A DNA stretch of 64,000 bases from Amycolatopsis thailandensis (GTDB lineage Bacteria > Actinomycetota > Actinomycetes > Mycobacteriales > Pseudonocardiaceae): assembly GCF_002234405.1 (NCBI RefSeq), contig NZ_NMQT01000117.1:34769-98768 (forward strand). Reading direction: 5' to 3'. Every line of letters starts with the position of its first letter. The first letter of the stretch is position 1. This document shows, one piece after another, positions 8,295 through 15,024 of this stretch. Both the position numbers and the translations under genes were made by a program. The notes under the pieces are model-generated. The model searched no databases, was not told the origin of the DNA, and saw nothing but the letters and a program-made list of their open reading frames with translations.

Positions 8295-9971
8295 GTGCCG
8301 CGTGGTGACGGCCGGGATTCCGAAGATTTCGCGGAATCCCCGGACCTGGCAGATCTGGACAGTTTCGCCGGCGTCGACGAATTGGGGGCACGCGCCCACG
8401 ATCCGTCCGACGACACCGACCCGGATCTGGACGCACCCGACGCCGCGTACCAGGTGGGCGGGGGCGCCGGCGGCGGGATCGGCGGGATCGGGCAGCTGGG
8501 GGACAACCTCGCGCTCGGGCCCGTACCGGACCTCGTCGCCCCGGAGGACGTGGAACTGCACGAACTGGACGATCAGGGCGACGAGCTCGCCCCGAGTGAC
8601 CCGAACGGGCAGCAGGCACGCCGCGAACTGCTCGCCGTCGAGGCCGAGCTGAACCAGCGCTGGCCCGAGACCAAGATCGAGCCGTCCCTCGCCCGGATCG
8701 CGGCCCTGGTCAACCTCATGGGTGAACCGCACCGCGGCTACCCGGTGCTGCACGTCGCCGGGACCAACGGCAAGGGCTCGACCACCCGGATGATCGACGC
8801 GCTGCTGACCCGCATGGGCCTGCGCGTCGGCCGGTACACGAGCCCCCACCTCCAGCTGGTCACCGAGCGGATCGCGTTGGACGGCGTCCCCGTCTCCGCC
8901 GCCGCGTACGTCGACCTGTACCGCGACGTCGCGCCGTACGTGACCATGGTCGACAACGCGGGCGGGCCCGACGCGGTGCCGATGAGCAAGTTCGAGGTGC
9001 TCACCGGGATGGCTTTCGCCGCCTTCGCCGACGCGCCCGTCGAGGCCGCCGTCGTCGAAACCGGTCTCGGAGGCTCCTGGGACGCCACCAACGTCGTGGA
9101 CGGTGACGTCGCCGTCATCACGCCGATCGGCGTCGACCACGTCGAGTACTTCGGCGGCGATCCGGCCAAGGCCGCGGTGGAGAAGGCCGGGATCATCAAG
9201 CCCGGCAGCGTCGCGGTCATCGCCGAGCAGAGCCCCGAGGTGCAGAAGATCCTGCTGGAACGCGCCGTCGAGGTCGACGCGAGCGTCGCCCGCGCGGGCA
9301 GCGAGTTCGGCGTCCTGGAACGCGAGGTCGCCGTCGGCGGGCAGATGCTGAAGCTGCAAGGCCTCGGCGGGGTCTACGACGAGATCTTCCTGCCCCTGCA
9401 CGGCGCGCACCAGGCGGCCAACGCCGCGCTCGCGCTGGCCGCCGTCGAAGCCTTCTTCGGCGCGGGCAAGGACAAGCAGCTGGTCGTCGAAGCCGTCCGC
9501 GAGGCCTTCGCCGAGGTGGAGACCCCGGGCAGGCTGGAGCGCGTCCGCGCCGCACCGACAGTGCTGCTCGACGCGGCCCACAACCCGCACGGCGCGAAGG
9601 CGCTCGCCACCACCGTCGCCGAGGAGTTCGCCTTCCGGCGCCTCGCCGCCGTGGTCGGCGTGATGGCCGAGAAGGACGCGCGGGGCATCCTGGACGCCCT
9701 CGAACCCGTCGTCACCGAGATCGTCGTCACCAAGAACTCGTCCCCGCGCGCGATGCCGCTCGACGAACTCAACGACATCGCCATCTCGATCTTCGGCGAA
9801 GACCGCGTCGTGGCCGAGCCCAGCCTGGACGCCGCGATCGAGACCGCCATCGGCCTCGTCGAGCAGAGCGACGACCCCGAGGAGCCCCTCGCGGGCGGAG
9901 GCGTGCTGGTCACCGGCTCGGTCGTCACCGCGGGCGAGGCCAGGACCCTGTTCGGTAAGGAGCCTGCGTGA
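8295..9971 (+). CDS. folC: Folylpolyglutamate synthase / dihydrofolate synthase, with acidic N-terminal extension
   Basis: Adds glutamates to (dihydro)folate using ATP. The Mur-ligase fold is clear: GTNGKGST P-loop at about residues 156-163, YTSPHL, VETGLGGSWDATN, and the C-terminal LDAAHNPHGA and GVMAEKD. The protein is 558 residues from GTG 8295 (strong AGGAGAG upstream), longer than typical FolC (about 430-490). The first ~110 residues are acidic and Gly-rich (DSEDFAESPDLADL, GGGAGGGIGG) and look disordered. The gene overlaps the next by 4 bases (GTGA), so the two are translationally coupled. Confidence 0.95.
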   Translation: MPRGDGRDSEDFAESPDLADLDSFAGVDELGARAHDPSDDTDPDLDAPDAAYQVGGGAGGGIGGIGQLGDNLALGPVPDLVAPEDVELHELDDQGDELAPSDPNGQQARRELLAVEAELNQRWPETKIEPSLARIAALVNLMGEPHRGYPVLHVAGTNGKGSTTRMIDALLTRMGLRVGRYTSPHLQLVTERIALDGVPVSAAAYVDLYRDVAPYVTMVDNAGGPDAVPMSKFEVLTGMAFAAFADAPVEAAVVETGLGGSWDATNVVDGDVAVITPIGVDHVEYFGGDPAKAAVEKAGIIKPGSVAVIAEQSPEVQKILLERAVEVDASVARAGSEFGVLEREVAVGGQMLKLQGLGGVYDEIFLPLHGAHQAANAALALAAVEAFFGAGKDKQLVVEAVREAFAEVETPGRLERVRAAPTVLLDAAHNPHGAKALATTVAEEFAFRRLAAVVGVMAEKDARGILDALEPVVTEIVVTKNSSPRAMPLDELNDIAISIFGEDRVVAEPSLDAAIETAIGLVEQSDDPEEPLAGGGVLVTGSVVTAGEARTLFGKEPA

Positions 9972-10366
9972 CCGACGAGACCCCGAAGCCGCCCGCCAAG
10001 GACCCGATGAAGTCCTTCCGCGGCGTGATGGCCGGTTCCCTGATCATGGAGGGCATCACCGTCGCGCTCGCGCTGCCGGTGGTGGCGAAACTCGGCGGCG
10101 GGGTCGGCTCGCTCACCGGCTGGTCGGTGATCGTGATCGCGGTCGCGCTGATCGTGCTGTGCGGTTTCCTGAAGAAGCCGTGGGCGGTGCCCGCGGTGCT
10201 CGCCTTGCAGGTCGCGCTGATCGCGTTCTTCGTCGCGCTGCCCGCCGTGGCGATCCTCGGGGTGATCTTCCTCGGGATCTGGCTGTGGCTGCTGTGGTTG
10301 CGGCGCGATGTGGCGCGGCGGATGGCGGCCGGGACCCTGCCGAGCCAGCAGCAGCAACCTCAGTAG
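9968..10366 (+). CDS. DUF4233 membrane protein
   Basis: 132 residues with about four membrane helices, a basic cytoplasmic loop (WLRRDVARRMAAG) and a Gln-rich tail. It starts at GTG inside the folC stop codon. A small DUF4233 protein directly after folC is, to my knowledge, a standard arrangement in Actinobacteria (Rv2446c in M. tuberculosis). The function is unknown. The fixed position suggests a role tied to folate or cell-envelope housekeeping, but nothing in the sequence proves this. Confidence 0.85.
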   Translation: MTDETPKPPAKDPMKSFRGVMAGSLIMEGITVALALPVVAKLGGGVGSLTGWSVIVIAVALIVLCGFLKKPWAVPAVLALQVALIAFFVALPAVAILGVIFLGIWLWLLWLRRDVARRMAAGTLPSQQQQPQ

Positions 10367-10690
10367 GCCTCGTGAGTGGCTGGGACGGTTGGCCGAGGGC
10401 AAGGCAGAGGTGCCCTGCTCGCTCACCGGCGTTCCGGCTTCGGATGTCGTGAAAGCCACTTTCGCAACACTCCGACCCGCCAGGCCGCGCTGGGTCGGGG
10501 TGGTCGTGAGTGGCAAGTCGCGTTCTAACCCCACTTACCACTCACGACCACCCGACCGACACCTCACCCGCGGCGCCCGTAAACCAGCAGCCGCGAGGGG
10601 AAGGGGTCTTTCCCCGCATGCACCGTGGGAAAGGATCCCTTCACGGACTCGGCACCCCACACTGAGTGGTGGTGAGCGGACGCCGTGTTC
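10367..10690. repeat. Noncoding gap with members of the palindrome family
   Basis: No gene is seen. Elements: TCGTGAGTGGC at 10370-10380; a single GAAAGCCACTTTCGCAAC at 10449-10466; an inverted pair 10501-10518 / 10533-10550 (TGGTCGTGAGTGGCAAGT and its near complement, one mismatch, 14-base loop); and an imperfect pair around 10600-10642 (GAAGGGGTCTTTCCCC ... GGGAAAGGATCCCTTC). The words are shared with the gaps at 1.9-2.4 kb and 18.4-18.7 kb. Confidence 0.7.
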
Positions 10691-10723
10691 GTTCATCACC
10701 AGGTCAACCGCCGTTGGCCCACC
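10691..10723 (+). promoter_or_regulatory. Probable PHO box (PhoP operator) for the PhoD gene
   Basis: Three tandem 11-base units: GTTCATCACCA, GGTCAACCGCC, GTTGGCCCACC. Streptomyces PhoP sites are direct repeats of 11-base units beginning G(G/T)TCA. The first unit fits well, the second fairly, the third weakly. The repeats end about 16 bases before a possible -10 (TAGAAC, 10740-10745), so bound PhoP would cover the -35 position. Confidence 0.5.
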
Positions 10724-10751
10724 GGCCGTGGCCGCGGGATAGAACCGCGCC

Positions 10752-12332
10752 ATGACCGCTTCCCACCACAATCGCCGCACGCTGCTCAAGGCCGGTCTCA
10801 CCGGCGCCGGAGCCGTCGCGGGCGGCCTGCTCCTCCCCGGAACCGCGACCGCGACCACGACCGGAACCGCGACCGCGGACCCCGTCCCGCTGCTCCGCCG
10901 CGACCGCCCCGTGCTCACCCACGGTGTCCAGTCCGGCGACGTCACCACCGGTTCCGGCATCGTCTGGTCGCGCGCCGACCGGCCCTCCCGGCTGATCGTG
11001 GAGGTCTCGCGGGATCCCTCGTTCCGGCGCGCTCGCCGCGTGCGCGGGCCGGTGATGAGCCCGGAGACCGGCGGCACCGGCAAGGTCCGCGTCGCCGGCC
11101 TGCTGCCCGGGACCGAGGTCCACTACCGCGTGACCGCCGAGTCCCTCGACGGCCGCACGTGCAGCGAGGCCGTCACCGGCCGGTTCGCCACCGCGCCGAT
11201 CGGCCGCTCGGACGTCCGGCTGCTGTGGTCCGGTGACGTCGCCGGGCAGAACTGGGGCATCAACCCCGAACGCGGCGGCATGACGATCTACCGCGCGATG
11301 GCCGACCGCCGTCCGGACCTGTTCCTCCATTGTGGAGACACGGTGTACGCCGACGCGCCGCTCACCGAGACCGTCGCGCTGCCCGGCGGCCGCGTGTGGC
11401 GCAACATCGTCACCCCGGAGAAGTCGAAGGTCGCCGAGACGCTCGACGAGTACCGCGGCCAGTTCGCCTACAACCTGCTCGACGACAACCTCAAGCGCTT
11501 CACCGCGAACGTGCCCGCCTACGTCCAGTGGGACGATCACGAAGTCGTCAATAACTGGTACCCGGGTGAGATCCTCAACGACCGTCCCGAATACACCGAG
11601 AAGCGCGTCGACGTGCTCGCCGCCCGCGCGTTCCAGGCTTTCCACGAATGGCACCCGATCGACCGCCGCCAGGCCGTCGACGGCCGCGTGTACCGCAACT
11701 TCCGGCACGGTTCCCGCGCCGAGGTCTTCGTGCTGGACATGCGGACCTACAAGGACGCCAACACCGCGGACCAGACCAAGCCGGGCCGCATCCTCGGCGA
11801 CCGTCAGGCACGCTGGCTCGTCGACGCCCTCGACCGCAGCACCGCCACGTGGAAGATCGTCCAGGCCGACCTCCCGATCGGTCTCACCGTCCCGGACGGC
11901 AAGGGCATCGAGGGTGTCGCCAACGGCCTGCCCGGCGCGCCCGGCGGTCGTGAGACCGAACTCGCCTGGGTGCTGCGGGAGATCGCGCGGCGCCGGGTGC
12001 GCAACGTCGTCTGGCTGACCGCCGACGTGCACTACACCGCGGCGCACCACTACTCGCCGGATCGCGCTTCCTTCACCGACTTCGACCCGTTCTGGGAGTT
12101 CGTCTCCGGTCCGCTCAACGCCGGCGCGTTCGGCCCGAACATCCTCGACCCGACCTTCGGGCCGGAAGCGGTGTTCGTGCACGCCCCGCCCGCCGCGAAC
12201 ACTTCGCCCGCCGACGGCTTCCAGCACTTCGGCGAGGTGAACATCGACGGCCGGAGCGGCGCGCTCACGGTCGACCTGAGGGACGCTACCGGCGCTTCGC
12301 TGTGGTCGAAGACCCTTCAGCCCCAACGCTGA
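10752..12332 (+). CDS. phoD: Tat-exported PhoD-like alkaline phosphatase/phosphodiesterase
   Basis: 526 residues. A twin-arginine signal (HHNRRTLLKAG, then a hydrophobic stretch and an Ala/Thr-rich cleavage region) sends the folded enzyme out of the cell. The N-terminal PhoD domain (HGVQSGDVTTGSGIVWSRAD) precedes the metal-binding catalytic domain: LWSGDVAGQNWG, FLHCGDTVYAD, WDDHEVVNNW and LTADVHYTAAHHY, which carry the metal ligands. PhoD enzymes release phosphate from esters and teichoic-type phosphodiesters. PHO-box-like repeats upstream suggest induction by phosphate starvation. Its 3' end overlaps the converging oxidoreductase gene by 47 bp. Confidence 0.93.
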   Translation: MTASHHNRRTLLKAGLTGAGAVAGGLLLPGTATATTTGTATADPVPLLRRDRPVLTHGVQSGDVTTGSGIVWSRADRPSRLIVEVSRDPSFRRARRVRGPVMSPETGGTGKVRVAGLLPGTEVHYRVTAESLDGRTCSEAVTGRFATAPIGRSDVRLLWSGDVAGQNWGINPERGGMTIYRAMADRRPDLFLHCGDTVYADAPLTETVALPGGRVWRNIVTPEKSKVAETLDEYRGQFAYNLLDDNLKRFTANVPAYVQWDDHEVVNNWYPGEILNDRPEYTEKRVDVLAARAFQAFHEWHPIDRRQAVDGRVYRNFRHGSRAEVFVLDMRTYKDANTADQTKPGRILGDRQARWLVDALDRSTATWKIVQADLPIGLTVPDGKGIEGVANGLPGAPGGRETELAWVLREIARRRVRNVVWLTADVHYTAAHHYSPDRASFTDFDPFWEFVSGPLNAGAFGPNILDPTFGPEAVFVHAPPAANTSPADGFQHFGEVNIDGRSGALTVDLRDATGASLWSKTLQPQR

Positions 12333-13179
12333 GCAACTCGGTCAGGACCGCGATGCTGCGGTCGCCGTGCCCCGCCTCGGCCGCCCGCCGTACGAGATCG
12401 TGCAGCGGACGTTGCCAGTCGACGTCGACGCCTTCCTCGGCCAGTTCGAGGTCGGCGGCGGCGCCGGCGTGGAAGATCCCCACCGAGGCCGCCGGATCCG
12501 AGTAGTCGCCGGTGTCGATTTCCTTGGCGTACATCGGAAGCACCGAGATGATCATCTCGAACCACTTGGTCGCGTACGGCAGGAGCGTTTCGGCTTCGAG
12601 TCCGCGCGACCGCAGCGCGGCGGCACCCTGGAAGAACCCGACCAGCGCGGGCAACAGGGTGCCGCCGACGGCCGTTTCGTACAGCGCGGCGAGATCGGCC
12701 TCCTCGCCGAGGTGGACGGTGTCGCCGCCCAGTACCCGCAGTGTGTCCACGTGTTCGTCGAAGACCGCCTTGTCGCCGCCGTAGTACAGCAGGGTGTCCG
12801 GCGCGCCGACCGCCGACGGGATGTTCTTGACCGCGCCGTCGAGGAACCGCGCGCCGCGCTCCGCCGCCCAATCGGCCATCCGGCGCGCTCCCGCCGGGGA
12901 ACCGCTGTTCAAGGCGACCAGGGCACGGCCCGCGAGTGAAGCCGGTTCCAGTACCGCGCGGGTGTCCTCATAGGTGGTCAGGCAGGCGACGATCAACGGG
13001 CTCTCGCGCACGGCGTCCTCGATCGTCCCGGCTCGGTGTGCTCCGCGGGCGACAAGGGGATCGGCCTTCGAAGCCGTCCTGTTCCACACCGTGGCCGGAT
13101 GCCCGGCCGCGAGGAAAGCGCCCGCCAAGGCCGAACCCATCGAACCGAGGCCGAGGACGGTCACCGGTGTTTTCGGCAT
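12286..13179 (-). CDS. NADP-dependent imine-reductase-like oxidoreductase
   Basis: 297 residues of the 6-phosphogluconate/3-hydroxyisobutyrate dehydrogenase superfamily. The N-terminal Rossmann loop is VLGLGSMGSALAGAF (residues 8-22), then TVWNRTASKAD, where Arg/Ser positions favour NADPH. The all-helical C-terminal dimerisation half has the imine-reductase layout (ALNSGSPAGARRMADWA, LDGAVKNIPSAVG, LLYYGG). The segment LAALYETAVGG sits about where imine reductases carry their catalytic Asp or Tyr; I cannot assign that residue with certainty. ATG at 13179 has GGAG 6 bases upstream. The HxlR gene next door is divergent and probably regulates it. Confidence 0.8.
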   Translation of the reverse strand: MPKTPVTVLGLGSMGSALAGAFLAAGHPATVWNRTASKADPLVARGAHRAGTIEDAVRESPLIVACLTTYEDTRAVLEPASLAGRALVALNSGSPAGARRMADWAAERGARFLDGAVKNIPSAVGAPDTLLYYGGDKAVFDEHVDTLRVLGGDTVHLGEEADLAALYETAVGGTLLPALVGFFQGAAALRSRGLEAETLLPYATKWFEMIISVLPMYAKEIDTGDYSDPAASVGIFHAGAAADLELAEEGVDVDWQRPLHDLVRRAAEAGHGDRSIAVLTELLSVGAEGSSTTAKRR

Positions 13180-13231
13180 TTTTCGCTCCAGTCAAAGGAA
13201 ATCTTCGGGATGACTCCATGCTGGGACGTCG

Positions 13232-13269
13232 CGTACCTTTGATCAAGTACCTACTATTTTGCCGGGTAC
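13232..13269. promoter_or_regulatory. Dyad operator between imine-reductase-like gene and HxlR gene
   Basis: The divergent gap holds a compact dyad around TTGATCAA (13239-13246), flanked by GTACC and GTAC. It also holds a second inverted pair, AGTACC ... GGTACT, spaced by 13 bases. HxlR/DUF24 regulators bind such short inverted repeats with TAC/GTA half-sites, so this is the likely autoregulatory and target site. Confidence 0.45.
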
Positions 13270-13285
13270 TGACAAAGAGGTAAGT

Positions 13286-13639
13286 GTGGCGATGACCAAG
13301 AACCGGACGTTCACCTGCGGACTCGACGCCGCGATCGCCGTCATGGGCGGCAAATGGAAAGGGCTCATCCTGTTCGCGCTCCAGGACGGGCCGGTGCGTT
13401 TCGGGGAGCTGCGGCGCGCGGTGCCCGGCATCAGCGAACGGGTGCTGATCCTGCAATTGCGCGAGATGGAAGCCACCGGACTGCTGCATCGCGAGGTGTA
13501 TCACCAGGTCCCGCCGAAAGTGGAGTACTCGCTGACCGGGTTCGGGGATTCGCTGAACACCGCGATGGCCGCGCTCGGGGCGTGGGGCGAGGAGCACATG
13601 GAGCGGATCGAGGCCATTCCCTGGTCCGACGTGAAGTGA
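13286..13639 (+). CDS. HxlR-family winged-helix transcriptional regulator
   Basis: 117 residues. The signature of the family is plain: FTCGLDAAIAVMGGKWKGLILFAL, FGELRRAVPGISERVLILQLREMEATGLLHREVY and VEYSLTGFGDSL. A single Cys (C-G-L-D) stands at the conserved N-terminal position used for thiol sensing of electrophiles or aldehydes in several HxlR proteins; whether this one senses redox is an inference. GTG at 13286 lies 5 bases after AGAGG; ATG at 13292 is an equally possible start. Divergent from the reductase it likely controls. Confidence 0.88.
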   Translation: MAMTKNRTFTCGLDAAIAVMGGKWKGLILFALQDGPVRFGELRRAVPGISERVLILQLREMEATGLLHREVYHQVPPKVEYSLTGFGDSLNTAMAALGAWGEEHMERIEAIPWSDVK

Positions 13640-13703
13640 GCGCCGAAGCACCCAGTAGGCTCCGGGCGAATAGCACGAAACCCACCCAAGGAGAAATACC
13701 GCC

Positions 13704-14114
13704 GTGACTGAACGCACGCTGGTCCTCGTCAAGCCCGATGGCGTCGCGCGCGGCCTCGTCGGCGAGGTCATCGCTCGCATCGAGCGCAAGGGCCTGAAGC
13801 TCGCCGCCCTCGAACTGCGCACCGTCGAACGCTCGGTCGCCGAGGAGCACTACGCCGAGCACAAGGAGCGCCCGTTCTTCGGCGACCTCCTCGAGTTCAT
13901 CACCTCGGGCCCGCTGGTCGCGATCGCCGTCGAGGGCCCGCGCGCCATCGCCGCCTTCCGTCAGCTCGCCGGCGGCACCGACCCGGTCGAGAAGGCCACC
14001 CCGGGCACCCTGCGCGGCGACTTCGCGCTGGAGACCCAGTACAACCTGGTGCACGGTTCGGACTCCCCGGAGTCGGCCGAGCGCGAGCTCAAGCTCTGGT
14101 TCCCCGAGGTCTGA
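13704..14114 (+). CDS. ndk: Nucleoside diphosphate kinase
   Basis: Transfers the gamma-phosphate of ATP to nucleoside diphosphates. 136 residues, standard length. TLVLVKPDGVARGL at the start, the ERPFFGDL loop, and the catalytic His in NLVHGSDS (H117). GTG start at 13704 follows AAGGAGAAATACC. TAGGCT about 50 bases upstream is a plausible -10. In M. tuberculosis ndk lies between DUF4233 and rne; here about 10 kb of other genes separate it from rne. Confidence 0.97.
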   Translation: MTERTLVLVKPDGVARGLVGEVIARIERKGLKLAALELRTVERSVAEEHYAEHKERPFFGDLLEFITSGPLVAIAVEGPRAIAAFRQLAGGTDPVEKATPGTLRGDFALETQYNLVHGSDSPESAERELKLWFPEV

Positions 14115-14170
14115 CACACTCGTGGGTGGCGCGGGAAAACCGCGCCATCCACGGACCTGGGGGGTTGTCG

Positions 14171-14914
14171 ATGACACCGGACGAGCACCTGGAACGACTG
14201 CGGGAACTCACCACCGGTTTCGCGCAGGTGGCGCGCACCGGTGATCACGCCGCGCCCGTCCCGTGCTGCGGGGACTGGCTCCTGCGTGACCTGGTCGTCC
14301 ACCTCGGCAACGTCCACCGCTGGGCGACGGAGATCGTCCGCACCGGCGAGCCCGCCCCGCAGGATTTCGCCGTCGAACCGGGCGCGGATCTCGCCGCCTG
14401 GTACGCCGAATGCGCGGACGGCCTCGTCGAGACGATGCGCGCGGCCTCCCCGGAGGACGGCGCCTGGAACTTCACCGCCGCCCCCAAGACCAAGGCTTTC
14501 TGGTTCCGCCGCCAGGTCCACGAGACCGCGGTGCACCTGCTCGACGCGCATCGCGCGGCGGGCACCGAATACACCCTCGACCCGTTCGTCGCCGCCGACG
14601 GCGCGGACGAGGTCCTCATCGGCATGCTGCCGAAGGTGAAGCGCTGGCACACCCCGCCCGTGGTCACCGTTCCGTTGCTGCTGAAGACATCCGACACCGG
14701 ACACGCCTGGTTGATCACACCGCCGGGCGAAAACGGCATTCCCGGCTCAAGGCAGGCAGACCCCGCCGAAGCGGCCGGCGCCGTCGTCGAAGGCTCGGCG
14801 GAGGGGCTGGACTTGCTGCTGTGGCAACGGGTCGGCCTCGACGAGTCGGGTTTGAAGATCACCGGTGACGTCGCCGCCGCGGAAACCTTCCTCGCTGGAC
14901 CCTTCACTCCTTGA
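14171..14914 (+). CDS. Mycothiol-dependent maleylpyruvate isomerase-family protein
   Basis: 247 residues. The N-terminal DinB-like four-helix domain carries metal-binding histidines in VVHLGNVHRWA and RQVHETAVHLLDAHR, the typical His/Glu/His zinc site of MDMPI-type proteins. The C-terminal half is the small SCP2-like MDMPI_C domain. The family includes mycothiol-dependent isomerases and transferases, consistent with an actinobacterium that makes mycothiol; the substrate here is unknown. ATG at 14171 was chosen because the upstream residues are Gly/Pro-rich and outside the family, and GGGGG stands just before it. Confidence 0.85.
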   Translation: MTPDEHLERLRELTTGFAQVARTGDHAAPVPCCGDWLLRDLVVHLGNVHRWATEIVRTGEPAPQDFAVEPGADLAAWYAECADGLVETMRAASPEDGAWNFTAAPKTKAFWFRRQVHETAVHLLDAHRAAGTEYTLDPFVAADGADEVLIGMLPKVKRWHTPPVVTVPLLLKTSDTGHAWLITPPGENGIPGSRQADPAEAAGAVVEGSAEGLDLLLWQRVGLDESGLKITGDVAAAETFLAGPFTP

Positions 14915-14932
14915 GCTTCGGCGCCCTACGCC

Positions 14933-14965
14933 GTTCGGTTCACGTTCACCTCGGGGTCTTCTCCT
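14933..14965 (+). promoter_or_regulatory. Probable PHO box before the phosphodiester glycosidase gene
   Basis: Three contiguous 11-base units: GTTCGGTTCAC, GTTCACCTCGG, GGTCTTCTCCT. The middle unit matches the Streptomyces PhoP repeat (G(G/T)TCAYY...) exactly in its core; the flanking units match in the first four bases. It ends 59 bases before the chosen start codon. The placement before a secreted phosphodiesterase-type gene strengthens the reading. Confidence 0.45.
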
Positions 14966-15024
14966 GGCGGTTCGCGTCCGCTGTGCTGAGCTGAGCCGTC
15001 TGTCACTCGATCGTGGGGTTTTTC

